The notes under the pieces are model-generated. The model had not been told where the DNA came from. It did not search any database and worked only from the letters and a program-made list of their open reading frames with translations. From an uncultured Lachnospiraceae bacterium (lineage in GTDB: Bacteria; Bacillota; Clostridia; Lachnospirales; Lachnospiraceae), in NCBI GenBank assembly GCA_947631625.1, contig CANRMA010000012.1, positions 1 through 64,000 on the forward strand: a stretch of DNA of 64,000 bases. Reading direction: 5' to 3'. This document shows, in pieces, positions 34,944-43,752 of this stretch. Every line of letters starts with the position of its first letter. Positions within the stretch are counted from its first letter, which is position 1. The position numbers were made by a program, and so were the translations under genes.

Positions 34944-36700
34944 TACTCTTCACCTGCCTTTTCATCGAAATCCCCACCGCCGCCGGTCTGGGATTCATAC
35001 ACTTCACGATAGATCTCATTATTCTCAAGCAATTCCTCATGCGTTCCGAAACCGTTGATACACCCGTCGTCCATGACTATGATACGGTCCGCATGTTCCA
35101 CGCTAGAGATACGCTGAGCGATTATAAGCTTGGTCGTATCGGGTATCTCCTGCGCAAAAGCTTTTCTTATGCGGGCGTCCGTAGCCGTATCCACGGCGCT
35201 CGTGCTGTCGTCCAGAACAAGTATCTTAGGCTTCTTTAAAAGCGCTCTGGCGATACACAGCCTCTGTTTCTGTCCGCCCGACACATTAGCGCCGCCCTGC
35301 TCGATATATGTATTATAGCCCTGGGGAAGTTTCTCTATAAATTCATCCGCGCACGCAAGACGGCAGGCTCTCCTGCACTCCTCCTCGTCGGCGTTCTCGT
35401 TGCCCCATCTGAGGTTATCAAGTATCGTGCCGGAGAAAAGCACATTCTTCTGCAGCGCCACAGACACCTGATTGCGCAGACTCTCCATATCATACTCGCG
35501 CACGTCCCTGCCGCCCACCAGAACGGAGCCTGACGTCACATCATACAGCCTGCTTATAAGATTGACCAGACTAGTCTTCGCGCTTCCCGTACCGCCGATT
35601 ATGCCTATCGTCTCACCGGACTTAATCTTAAGATTGATATCATGCAGCACAGCCTTATCCTTATCGCCGTAATAGGAAAAATCCACGTCTCTAAACTCAA
35701 TATCGCCGTTTGCCACCTCGCAGACAGGGTTATCCGGATTGGTCAGATCGCTTTTCTCACACAGCACCTCGCTTACACGCTTCGCGCTCGCCATGCTCAT
35801 GCTCATCATAACGAAGATCATGGAGATCATCATCAGATTCATCAGAATATTCATACAATATGTCAGCAGACTCATCAACTCGCCCGTCTTAAGCATATCC
35901 TGCACGATAAGCTTCGCTCCGATCCAGCTTATCAAAAGGATACAGCTGTATACCGTAAACTGCATGACAGGCATATTAAGGACGACATTCTTCTCCGCTT
36001 TCAGGAAAATGTCATAAATGCCCTGACTCGCCTTCTTAAACTTGCCGGTCTCATAATCCTCGCGCACATAGGCCTTTACAACACGGATCGCGCTGACGTT
36101 CTCCTGAACGGAAGCGTTCAGCTCATCGTACTTGGGGAACGCCATCTGAAAATATTTCATAGCCCGCCTGATAAGAAAAGCAAGCACTATAGCGAGCAGC
36201 AGCACCGCAATCAGATACACGGACGCCAGCCTTGCGTTGATAAAGAACGCCATAGCCATAGCGCATATCATGCTGATAGGCGCGCGGAAACACATACGCA
36301 GCAGCATCTGATATGCCATCTGTATGTTTGTGACATCCGTGGTAAGCCTCGTCACCAGTCCGGCCGTACTGAACTTATCCAGATTGGAAAATGAAAAAGT
36401 CTGTATGTTCTCAAACATCGCCTGCCTGAGATTTCTTGCAAATCCGGTGGACGCCCTTGCGCCGTACTTACCGCCCATTATGCCGCAGTAAAGGCCCGCC
36501 AGCGCCATTACTATCATCAGGCCGCCAACCATATAGATATGCCTCATATTTCCCGCTTCCACACCGTCGTCGATAATGGAGGCCATCAGAAACGGAATCA
36601 GCGTCTCGAAAATAACTTCCAAAATCATAAATACCGGCGTCAGAATGGATTCCTTCTTGAATTCCCTGATCTGCGCCGCCAAAACTTTGATCATATTCAT
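34943..36700 (-). CDS. ABC exporter half-transporter, degenerate-site subunit (585 aa)
   Basis: Six membrane helices and an ATPase with Walker A GGTGSAKTSL (Ala in place of the last Gly), signature VSGGQKQRLCIARAL and Walker B ILVLDDSTSAVDT, where Asp replaces the catalytic Glu. This combination marks the non-catalytic partner in heterodimeric exporters. The start could be the ATG at 36698-36700 or the one 6 bases later; the ribosome binding site is weak (CAGGG). The gene is first in the pair. No adjacent regulator gene was found. Confidence 0.94.
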   Translation of the reverse strand: MNMIKVLAAQIREFKKESILTPVFMILEVIFETLIPFLMASIIDDGVEAGNMRHIYMVGGLMIVMALAGLYCGIMGGKYGARASTGFARNLRQAMFENIQTFSFSNLDKFSTAGLVTRLTTDVTNIQMAYQMLLRMCFRAPISMICAMAMAFFINARLASVYLIAVLLLAIVLAFLIRRAMKYFQMAFPKYDELNASVQENVSAIRVVKAYVREDYETGKFKKASQGIYDIFLKAEKNVVLNMPVMQFTVYSCILLISWIGAKLIVQDMLKTGELMSLLTYCMNILMNLMMISMIFVMMSMSMASAKRVSEVLCEKSDLTNPDNPVCEVANGDIEFRDVDFSYYGDKDKAVLHDINLKIKSGETIGIIGGTGSAKTSLVNLISRLYDVTSGSVLVGGRDVREYDMESLRNQVSVALQKNVLFSGTILDNLRWGNENADEEECRRACRLACADEFIEKLPQGYNTYIEQGGANVSGGQKQRLCIARALLKKPKILVLDDSTSAVDTATDARIRKAFAQEIPDTTKLIIAQRISSVEHADRIIVMDDGCINGFGTHEELLENNEIYREVYESQTGGGGDFDEKAGEE

Positions 36701-36904
36701 CCCTGCTCTCTTATTTTCTTTTACCTTAATTTACCGTTATCTTTTAGCATTGACCAAATAAATATTAATGTCAATACCATACTCAAAAAATTTATAAAAT
36801 TTTATAAAAAATTTATAAGACTAAAGAAAAGGAAGCTGCCATACAACGAATTTTCATCAAATATTGTCCTTTGGGAGACTTTAATTTAGATAGGAATGAG
36901 GGTT
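36701..36904. other. AT-rich upstream region of the ABC exporter genes
   Basis: The gap between the exporter and the tRNAs holds a TTGACA on the minus strand (36769-36774) with no good -10 at standard spacing, and an AT-rich run (36775-36825) of repeated TTTATAAAATTT-like sequence. No gene is seen. Confidence 0.4.
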
Positions 36905-36974
36905 GTTGACCGAGAGCTGTTTACCGAAGCTAATTGTCCGAGAGCTGTTGACCGAGAGTTGTTGACCGGATAAG
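36905..36974. repeat. Tandem 14-base repeat
   Basis: Five units of the type GTTGACCGAGAGCT lie end to end (36905, 36919, 36933, 36947, 36961) just after the tRNA terminator in the minus-strand sense. Second and third units are the most diverged. Confidence 0.95.
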
Positions 36975-36997
36975 GGCGTTAAATGCAGGAACGGGAA

Positions 36998-37039
36998 ATA
37001 AAAAAGAGCTGAAAACCGCTAAATCAAAGGCTTTCAGCT
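36998..37039 (-). terminator. Intrinsic terminator of the tRNA transcript
   Basis: On the minus strand, AGCTGAAAGCC pairs with GGTTTTCAGCT around an AT-rich loop and is followed by CTTTTTTATTT. It lies 15 bases after tRNA-Met. Confidence 0.9.
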
Positions 37040-37053
37040 ATCTTTTTAGGCAA

Positions 37054-37127
37054 TAGCGAGAGGGGGATTTGAACCCTCGACACTACGGGTATGAACCGTA
37101 TGCTCTAGCCAACTGAGCTATCTCGCC
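37054..37127 (-). tRNA. tRNA-Met (anticodon CAT)
   Basis: The 74-base gene folds as a cloverleaf: acceptor GGCGAGA/TCTCGCT, D-arm with AGTTGG, anticodon arm TACGG-TTCATAC-CCGTA, and T-loop GGTTCAAATCC. The 3' CCA is not encoded. The anticodon stem lacks the GGG/CCC of initiator tRNA, so it is probably elongator Met; an Ile2 tRNA with a modified CAT anticodon is possible. Confidence 0.95.
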
Positions 37128-37134
37128 ATATAAA

Positions 37135-37207
37135 TGGGACCTATAGGGCTCGAACCTATGACCCTCTGCTTGTAAGGCAGATGCTCTCCCAGCTGAGCTA
37201 AGATCCC
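37135..37207 (-). tRNA. tRNA-Val (anticodon TAC)
   Basis: The 73-base gene has acceptor GGGATCT/AGGTCCC, anticodon arm CTGCC-TTACAAG-type loop with TAC, and T-arm with GGTTCGAGCC. The discriminator base is A and no CCA is encoded. It is 7 bases upstream of tRNA-Met in the same transcript. Confidence 0.96.
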
Positions 37208-37251
37208 ATTTCATCATTGATGAGGCTGTCCAAATCACAGCCCGCTTTGTT

Positions 37252-37281
37252 AGTATACAATTTATACAATACTTTTGTCAA
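37252..37281 (-). promoter_or_regulatory. Promoter of the tRNA-Val/tRNA-Met transcript
   Basis: On the minus strand, -35 TTGACA (37276-37281) and -10 TATACT (37252-37257) are 18 bases apart, about 45 bases upstream of tRNA-Val. Confidence 0.85.
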
Positions 37282-37350
37282 GCGATTTATTAAATTTGTC
37301 AAACGAATTTTGTTAAATTTGTCAAACGAATTTATCAAACGATTTATTAA
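37276..37350. repeat. Tandem repeat containing copies of the -35 box
   Basis: Units of the type TTTGTCAAACGAATTT, about 21 bases long with losses, occur three to four times upstream of the tRNA promoter. Each carries TGTCAA, that is TTGACA on the minus strand, so the -35 region itself has been multiplied. Confidence 0.85.
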
Positions 37351-37453
37351 TTTACCCCAAATTTACCTCTAAACCTCAAAAATACATCCCCGGAGAGGAT
37401 TTTGACGCCTAAAAGCAATACACGGATTTTATGCGGATGGAAGCGTTCGGCAT

Positions 37454-39223
37454 CTACATCCGCTCCGGCGCGCTAAATCCCAGTAGGTCGATGCAGGTCT
37501 CAAGAACTTCTTTAGTCAGCATAAGCAGTGATATCCATCCTGCCTTTTTATCCTCGTCCTGCTCCGTGAGTATCCTTGTCTCATGATAAAAGCTGTTAAA
37601 AGCATTGGCCAGATCGTAAATGTACGCACATATCCTGTGCGGCGCAGCTTCTTCATACGCCGCTTCAAGCATGGCATTGAACTGAGCGATCTGGAGCATA
37701 AGGGCTTTCTGCGCTTCATTTTCGGCAGGTCTGATCTCAATCTCAGGATTTGCGACGTTTTTCTGCTCATTATATTTATTTAAAATAGATTTTATCCTTA
37801 CAATAGTATAAAGTATATACGGCCCGGTATCGCCTTCAAATGACGTAAATCTTTCCACATCGAAAATATAGTCTTTGGAGGCCTGATTGGACAGATCGCC
37901 GTATTTTACCGCGGAAAGCGCCACGACCTCGGCGGTCTTTTTGGCCTCTTTGTCATCCATAGTTTTATTTTCGGCAATCTTTTTATACATTTCTTCGTTA
38001 ATGTCATTTAAAAGCATTTCAAGGCGCATAACGCCGCCGTCCCTGGTCTTAAACGGTTTGCCGTCCTTGCCGTTCATGGTGCCGAAGCCTATGTGCATAA
38101 GCTCCGTCTCAGGCTTTACCAGGCCTGTCTTTCTTGCGCAGCGGAAAATCTGCTCAAAGTATAAGTCCTGCCTTTTATCCGTAACATAAATAAGTTTATC
38201 AGGCGCATATTTATCCATGCGATCCATAATGGTTGCCAGATCCGTCGTATTATACAGCGCCGCGCCGTCTGATTTAAGGATTATGCAGGGCGGTATTTCT
38301 TTGGCATCGCTCTCTTCTTTGACATCTACGACAAGCGCGCCGTCGCTCTCATAAGCATAGCCGCCCTTTTTCATATTCTCAACCATAACGGGAATTATGT
38401 CGTGAACGTCGGATTCGCCTTTCCATAAATCAAAATCGACTTTCAGGTTGTCGTAATTTTTCTTAAGATCGGCGACCGAAACGTTTAAAATATGTTTCCA
38501 GAGCGCCCTGTACCCGCGGACTCCGTTCTGGAGCTTAAATGTATCCTCCATCGCTTTTGCCTTATAATCCGCATCTGACTTGGACTTGGCGCTGGCCGTG
38601 GGATAGATCTCCTCCAGTTCCGATATGGTAAAAGGAGCTTCTTTGGGATATTCTCCTTCGTAATTTTCATCAAAATAAACCAGATCTGGCTCTCTTAACT
38701 TAAGCTCGGTAATGATAAGCCCCATCTGAAGCCCCCAGTCGCCCAGATGTATGTCGCCAAGCACATCATGTCCTGCATAACGGCATATCCTTTTGACGCT
38801 CTCCCCTATTATCGCAGGACGAAGATGCCCTACATGCAGGGGTTTGGCAACATTTGGACCGCCGTAGTCAACAATGATCTTCTTAGGTTTTTCCGGCATC
38901 TGCAGTCCGAATTTGTCGCTTTCACTCATTTTTTGCAGGAAATCCTGCAAAAATTTATCCGACACCTTTAAATTAAGAAAGCCCGGAGGCGCCACGTCAA
39001 CCTGAGAAAATACCGCGCTCTCCTTTAATTTGTCCGCCGCCTCGTTTGCTATCACAAGCGGCGCCTTATGGTACTTTTTCGCGCCCGCCATTGCTCCGTT
39101 GCACTGAAACTCACACAAATCGGGGCGGTTAGAAAGCGTTACCTTTCCAAGCGCCGCATCATATCCTGCATCTTCAAATGCGCTTTGCATTTCCTTTGAT
39201 ATAAGCTCCAAAAATTTTTCCAT
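37454..39223 (-). CDS. argS: Arginyl-tRNA synthetase
   Basis: AAAGGATATAAATATA precedes the ATG. The 589-residue class I enzyme has the N-terminal additional domain, then VDYGGPNVAKPLHVGHLRPAIIGES with HVGH as the HIGH motif and the family-specific YGGPNVAKP, and the D-arm binding C-terminal domain. The KMSK motif is replaced (FKTRDGGVMRLEMLL), as in many ArgRS. It charges tRNA-Arg. It stands alone between the tRNAs and the palindromic elements. Confidence 0.97.
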   Translation of the reverse strand: MEKFLELISKEMQSAFEDAGYDAALGKVTLSNRPDLCEFQCNGAMAGAKKYHKAPLVIANEAADKLKESAVFSQVDVAPPGFLNLKVSDKFLQDFLQKMSESDKFGLQMPEKPKKIIVDYGGPNVAKPLHVGHLRPAIIGESVKRICRYAGHDVLGDIHLGDWGLQMGLIITELKLREPDLVYFDENYEGEYPKEAPFTISELEEIYPTASAKSKSDADYKAKAMEDTFKLQNGVRGYRALWKHILNVSVADLKKNYDNLKVDFDLWKGESDVHDIIPVMVENMKKGGYAYESDGALVVDVKEESDAKEIPPCIILKSDGAALYNTTDLATIMDRMDKYAPDKLIYVTDKRQDLYFEQIFRCARKTGLVKPETELMHIGFGTMNGKDGKPFKTRDGGVMRLEMLLNDINEEMYKKIAENKTMDDKEAKKTAEVVALSAVKYGDLSNQASKDYIFDVERFTSFEGDTGPYILYTIVRIKSILNKYNEQKNVANPEIEIRPAENEAQKALMLQIAQFNAMLEAAYEEAAPHRICAYIYDLANAFNSFYHETRILTEQDEDKKAGWISLLMLTKEVLETCIDLLGFSAPERM

Positions 39224-39241
39224 TATATTTATATCCTTTCA

Positions 39242-39498
39242 TAAATTCAGGTATTTATAGGTAATTGCGAAACTCTGATTTACGTCTTTAAGATTGTGCA
39301 GATTTAACAAAACCCTTGCAGGCACGCTTGCGCTGCATTGAGTCTCGCAACGGTACTAAAGCTGCAAAATACGCAGCTTAAGTACAAACGCAAATTCTTT
39401 GCGTTGCGGCCTCAGAGCGCCTGCAATGGTGTTTGTTAAATCTGTACAATCAATATACGTTGAAAGATAGTTTCGAAATCACTAAATTCAGATATTTA
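39242..39498. mobile_element. Palindromic intergenic element B with flanking 16-base direct repeats
   Basis: The element (about 39258-39482) begins GTAATTGCGAAACTCT and ends with the near-complement AGTTTCGAAATC. Inward it carries CAGATTTAAC, then GCAGGCACGCTTGCGCTGCA, and the core GTACTAAAGCTGC-AAAATAC-GCAGCTTAAGTAC, followed by the matching half. It aligns along its length with the element at 55.8 kb read in reverse. Flanks are TAAATTCAGGTATTTA (39242-39257) and TAAATTCAGATATTTA (39483-39498), 15 of 16 identical, like a target-site duplication. It lies in the argS-queH gap. Confidence 0.85.
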
Positions 39499-39557
39499 GA
39501 CAATGCAAAACCCTGTCCAAAGCGTTTCGCCTAAAATCCCTGCTTCCAACATCGTAA

Positions 39558-39685
39558 GAAGCAAATATAATGTTGCGCGGGGCCCTATGCAGGCGCCGGT
39601 CCTTAGGCTGCGTACTTTGCAGCCTTAGTAACGCTGCGCCGGAGTTGGAGCGCAAGCGCGCCCCGCACAACATTATATTTGCTTC
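39558..39685. mobile_element. Palindromic intergenic element C
   Basis: A hairpin of about 128 bases with outer arms GAAGCAAATATAATGTTG and its complement CAACATTATATTTGCTTC, then CGCGGGGC/GCCCCGC. The tip, on the minus strand, is ACTAAGGCTGC-AAAGTAC-GCAGCCTAAG, the same core as element B. Part of the flank of the core (CGCTTGCGCT, and CGCCTGCA) also matches B, but the outer arms are unrelated. It lies 59 bases beyond B and ends at the queH repeat. Confidence 0.8.
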
Positions 39686-39733
39686 GCCCCCATTGTTGCC
39701 CCAGTCGCCGCCCCAGTTGTCGCCCCCGTTCCC
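39686..39733. repeat. Tandem 12-base repeat at the queH stop codon
   Basis: Four units: GCCCCCATTGTT, GCCCCAGTCGCC, GCCCCAGTTGTC, GCCCCCGTTCCC. They fill the space between element C and the queH stop (39733-39735). Confidence 0.9.
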
Positions 39734-40413
39734 TAAACGCCACGTACAGAATACACGCACCCGCAGTAATTCTGTCTGTACAGTCCATACTTTTCAGACA
39801 ATTCTATCGAGCGTTTATACCCGTCCTTTTTTTTAAAATCGGAAGGCAGCCAACTTACGCCGCACCGCGCGGAAAGGGCTTCGCCTATTTCGTTTAATTT
39901 GGCGGCATTTTTAAGCGGACTGATCGTTAAGGTGGTTGTGAAATAATCATAACCGCCTTCGGCCGCAATCTGCGACGTTTTTCTAAGGCGTAGTTCATAG
40001 CAGACAAAGCAGCGTTCACCGCCTTCAGGGCAGCTCTCCAGTCCTTTTACCGCCGTAAAGAAACAGTCAGGCTCATAGTCTCCCTCTATTACGTCTATCG
40101 GGTAAGCGACCGTTTCGGTCAATGAAAGTTCCTCATTGTACGCCGCTATCAGCCGCTTCTGTTCTTCGACACGTTTACGGTATTCGATATCGGGAGAAAT
40201 GTTAGGATTATAATAGAATACCGTTATCTTAAAATATTTCCGCAGATACTCAAGCACATAACTGCTGCAGGGCGCGCAGCAGCTATGAAGCAAAAGGCTT
40301 GGCGGATTTACGGGCTTCACATTGGGCTTAATATCCGACCGGACAGCATCGTCCTCATAAAGCCCTTCTATTATTTTCTCCAATTCTTTCTGATAATTTC
40401 TGACTCTGTCCAT
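39733..40413 (-). CDS. queH: Epoxyqueuosine reductase QueH
   Basis: The 226-residue protein has the QueH Cys motifs: LLHSCCAPCSSYVLEYL near residue 42, then SCPEGGERCFVCYELRLRKTSQIA, with YNPNISPDIEYRKRVEEQKRL between them and a C-terminal QNYCGCVYS. These bind an iron-sulfur cluster and a second metal. It reduces epoxyqueuosine to queuosine in the anticodon of GUN tRNAs, replacing the cobalamin-dependent QueG. GACGGGATATATAAA precedes the ATG. It follows carB after a tandem repeat, and is probably expressed from its own promoter or by read-through. Confidence 0.95.
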   Translation of the reverse strand: MDRVRNYQKELEKIIEGLYEDDAVRSDIKPNVKPVNPPSLLLHSCCAPCSSYVLEYLRKYFKITVFYYNPNISPDIEYRKRVEEQKRLIAAYNEELSLTETVAYPIDVIEGDYEPDCFFTAVKGLESCPEGGERCFVCYELRLRKTSQIAAEGGYDYFTTTLTISPLKNAAKLNEIGEALSARCGVSWLPSDFKKKDGYKRSIELSEKYGLYRQNYCGCVYSVRGV

Positions 40414-40426
40414 TTTATATATCCCG

Positions 40427-40511
40427 TCCGGTTCTATATTCAGCCTGTTTCCATATCCTGCCCGTTTCTATATTCTGCCCGGTTCCATATCATGCCCGGT
40501 TCTAAATCCTG
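40427..40511. repeat. Tandem 17-base repeat downstream of carB
   Basis: Five units of 17 bases of the type CCCGGTTCTATATCCTG run from 40427 to 40511, filling most of the gap between the carB stop (40527) and the queH start. Confidence 0.95.
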
Positions 40512-40526
40512 CTTTCACTGCCCGTC

Positions 40527-43500
40527 CTAACGTCTGGATATGGTCGAAATATCGATAAGATCCAGTTCTCCCTGCGACGCTGCATTCTCCAAGCTAGAAA
40601 CAAGGGCCGACGCAGTGTCCATAGCGGTTATGCAGTATACGCCGGTCTCGATTGCGGTTCTTCTTATTAAGAAGCCGTCTCTGCTCTTGTCGCGGCCCTG
40701 TGTAGGCGTGTCTATAACAAGATCGATCTCATGTCCTAAGATAAGATCCATGACCGTCGGGGACTCCTGATGTATCTTATTTACTTTTCTTGCCTTAACA
40801 CCGGCGTCGTTAAGAGCGGCAGCCGTACTTCTGGTGGCATAGATTTTATAGCCAAGTTTTTCAAAACGTCTGGCGACTTCTATCGCCTCGCCCTTGTCGG
40901 CATCCTTTACGGTGATTATCATACGTTTATACTTGGGCAGGTTGACGCCCGCGCCAAGAAAGGCCTTGTACAATGCCTCGTTAAAAGTCTTTGAGATGCC
41001 CAGACATTCTCCTGTGGACTTCATTTCCGGCCCTAAGCTTATTTCCGCGCCATAGATCTTTTCAAATGAAAAGACGGGCATTTTGATCGCAAAATAGTCT
41101 GCGGGGGGCTGTAAGCCCGGTTCATAGCCGAGGTCTTTAATCTTTTTGCCTATTATGACTTCCGTTGCCAGATCCACTATGGGTATTCCCGTAACCTTGC
41201 TTATATATGGTACGGTACGCGACGAACGGGGATTTACCTCTATTACGAATACCTCGTCTCCCACTGCGATAAACTGTATATTTATTAACCCTATAACATG
41301 CAGGGCCTTAGCCAGCCGCTTGGAATATTCGGCGATCGTGTCTTTGACTTTTTCAGTTACGGTAGGCGCCGGATATACTGAAATACTGTCTCCTGAGTGA
41401 ACACCTGTTCTCTCTATATGCTCCATTATACCGGGTATCAATATATCGGTGCCGTCGCAGACTGCGTCTACTTCAAGCTCTTTTCCCTGTAAGTATTTAT
41501 CTACAAGAATAGGGTGGTCCTGTTCATATCTGTTAATTACCGCCATAAATTCTTCGATTTCACGATCGGATATGGCAATCTGCATACCCTGCCCGCCAAG
41601 TACGTAGGAAGGTCTTACAAGCACCGGGTAGCCCAGTCTGTTAGCTACCTCTTTGGCTTCCTCGGCCGTATAGACGGTTCCTCCGGCCGCTCTGGGTATC
41701 TGCGTCTCTTCCAGTATTTTATCAAATAATTCCCTGTCTTCGGCGGCGTCCACGTCTTCAGCTTTGGTTCCCAGAATCGGAACGCCCATTTTCATAAGGC
41801 TTTCGGTAAGTTTGATAGCGGTCTGTCCGCCAAACTGTACCACAGCGCCGTCAGGTTTTTCAATATTTACTATATTTTCCACATCTTCGGCGGTCAAAGG
41901 CTCGAAATAGAGTTTGTCGGCTATATCAAAGTCAGTGCTGACCGTCTCCGGATTATTATTGACTATAATAGTCTCATAGCCTTCTTTGGCAAAAGCCCAA
42001 GTCGCATGCACACTACAGTAGTCAAACTCTATACCCTGACCTATGCGGATAGGGCCGGAGCCTAAGACCATGACTTTTTTCTTTTTTCCGACGTCTGCGG
42101 CATCCAAAGCGTCAACTTCCGTTTCGGAACCGAATACCGAATAATAATAGGGCGTCGTCGCGGCAAACTCCGCCGCACAGGTATCAACCATTTTAAATGC
42201 GGCCGTAATACCGTTGTCATAGCGCATTTTCTTTATCTCATCTTCGCTCTTTCCAGTAAGTCTAGCGATTACATTATCCGGAAATTCAATACGCTTTGCC
42301 TCTTTTAATAAGTCAACGGTAAGCGGACCTTTTTCAAGTGCGGCTTCCATTTCGGTCAATATTGCGATTTTATCAATAAACCACGCATCTATCATCGTTA
42401 TATCGTGAATACTCTTATAATCTATACCTTTCCGTATGGCCTCGGCAATTACATAGATGCGCTGATCGTCAACTATTTTCAGGCGCTCAAGCAGTTCTTC
42501 TTTGGAGAGTGCGGTAAAGTCATAGCTGCGCAGGCAGTCAACATGCTGCTCAAGGGAACGTATCGCCTTCATAAGCGCGCCCTCGAAGTTATCACAGATG
42601 CTCATGACTTCTCCGGTCGCTTTCATCTGTGTTGTAAGTGTACGTTTAGCCGTTATAAATTTATCGAAAGGCAGTCTGGGTATCTTGACGACGCAGTAAT
42701 CGAGCGTCGGCTCAAAGCTGGCGTAGGTCTTGCCTGTAATGGCATTTTTGATCTCGTCAAGATTATAGCCGAGTGCGATTTTGGCCGCGACCTTCGCTAT
42801 GGGATAGCCCGTCGCTTTGGAGGCGAGCGCCGAAGAACGGCTCACACGCGGATTGACCTCGATCACACAGTATTCAAAGCTGGTAGGATGCAGTGCAAAC
42901 TGCACGTTACAGCCGCCTGTGATCTCCAACTCATTTATGATATTCAAAGCTGCGCTTCTCAACATCTGATATTCTTTATCGGAAAGCGTCTGGGAAGGCG
43001 CAACGACTATACTGTCGCCCGTATGAACTCCTACGGGATCGATATTTTCCATATTGCAGACGGTTATACAGTTTCCCGCTCCGTCGCGCATAACTTCATA
43101 TTCTATCTCTTTCCAGCCGGCTATGCAGCGTTCCACCAAAACCTGTCCCACTCTTGAAAGACGCAGACCGTTGGCAAGGATTTCCTCTAACTCTTTACGG
43201 TCATTCGCTATACCGCCGCCGGAACCGCCAAGTGTATAAGCCGGACGCAGCACTACGGGATAACCTATCTTTTCGGCAAAAACAACGCCGTCCTCTATGT
43301 TTTCCACCACCAGCGAGGGCGCGCAGGGCTCTCCTATTTTTTCCATAGTTTCTTTAAATTCCAGACGGTCTTCGGCCTTTTTAATGGTCTTCGCAGTGGT
43401 TCCGAGCAAAGTCACGCCATGCGCGGCCAGAAAGCCCGACTCGTCGAGCTCCATACCTAAGTTTAAGCCCGCCTGTCCGCCCATGTTAGGCAAAAGGCTG

Positions 43501-43751
43501 TCCGGTTTTTCTTTTATTATTATCTGTTCAATGACTTTGGCGGTCAACGGCTCAATGTATACTTTATCCGCTATATCTCCGTCCGTCATAATGGTCGCCG
43601 GATTGGAGTTGACCAGAATAACCTCTACGCCTTCTTCCTTAAGGGAACGACATGCCTGAGTACCCGCGTAGTCAAACTCCGCTGCCTGACCGATAACTAT
43701 CGGCCCCGAACCAATTACCAACACTCTTTTTACATTCGGATTCTTTGGCAT
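40527..43751 (-). CDS. carB: Carbamoyl-phosphate synthase large subunit
   Basis: GAGGAGGGTGTGAG precedes the ATG. The 1074-residue protein has two homologous ATP-grasp halves: RVLVIGSGPIVIGQAAEFDYAGTQACRSL at the start, repeated as VMVLGSGPIRIGQGIEFDYCSVHA near residue 560, each followed by its own glycine-rich ATP loop (GGSGGGIA and GGQGMQIA). A C-terminal MGS-like allosteric domain ends the protein. It combines ammonia from CarA with bicarbonate and two ATP to give carbamoyl phosphate for pyrimidines and arginine. It starts 1 base after the carA stop. Confidence 0.97.
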   Translation of the reverse strand: MPKNPNVKRVLVIGSGPIVIGQAAEFDYAGTQACRSLKEEGVEVILVNSNPATIMTDGDIADKVYIEPLTAKVIEQIIIKEKPDSLLPNMGGQAGLNLGMELDESGFLAAHGVTLLGTTAKTIKKAEDRLEFKETMEKIGEPCAPSLVVENIEDGVVFAEKIGYPVVLRPAYTLGGSGGGIANDRKELEEILANGLRLSRVGQVLVERCIAGWKEIEYEVMRDGAGNCITVCNMENIDPVGVHTGDSIVVAPSQTLSDKEYQMLRSAALNIINELEITGGCNVQFALHPTSFEYCVIEVNPRVSRSSALASKATGYPIAKVAAKIALGYNLDEIKNAITGKTYASFEPTLDYCVVKIPRLPFDKFITAKRTLTTQMKATGEVMSICDNFEGALMKAIRSLEQHVDCLRSYDFTALSKEELLERLKIVDDQRIYVIAEAIRKGIDYKSIHDITMIDAWFIDKIAILTEMEAALEKGPLTVDLLKEAKRIEFPDNVIARLTGKSEDEIKKMRYDNGITAAFKMVDTCAAEFAATTPYYYSVFGSETEVDALDAADVGKKKKVMVLGSGPIRIGQGIEFDYCSVHATWAFAKEGYETIIVNNNPETVSTDFDIADKLYFEPLTAEDVENIVNIEKPDGAVVQFGGQTAIKLTESLMKMGVPILGTKAEDVDAAEDRELFDKILEETQIPRAAGGTVYTAEEAKEVANRLGYPVLVRPSYVLGGQGMQIAISDREIEEFMAVINRYEQDHPILVDKYLQGKELEVDAVCDGTDILIPGIMEHIERTGVHSGDSISVYPAPTVTEKVKDTIAEYSKRLAKALHVIGLINIQFIAVGDEVFVIEVNPRSSRTVPYISKVTGIPIVDLATEVIIGKKIKDLGYEPGLQPPADYFAIKMPVFSFEKIYGAEISLGPEMKSTGECLGISKTFNEALYKAFLGAGVNLPKYKRMIITVKDADKGEAIEVARRFEKLGYKIYATRSTAAALNDAGVKARKVNKIHQESPTVMDLILGHEIDLVIDTPTQGRDKSRDGFLIRRTAIETGVYCITAMDTASALVSSLENAASQGELDLIDISTISRR

Positions 43752-43752
43752 C

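Noticed and set aside
35642-36394. Plus-strand frame of 250 codons
   Set aside because: Antisense to the ABC exporter gene; composition is His/Arg-rich as expected for a shadow frame.
34943-36700. Broken ABC subunit because of altered Walker A and missing catalytic Glu
   Set aside because: These changes are normal in the non-catalytic half of heterodimeric exporters; the frame is intact.
42405-43157. Long plus-strand frame of 250 codons
   Set aside because: It lies antisense inside carB, which is intact and unmistakable.
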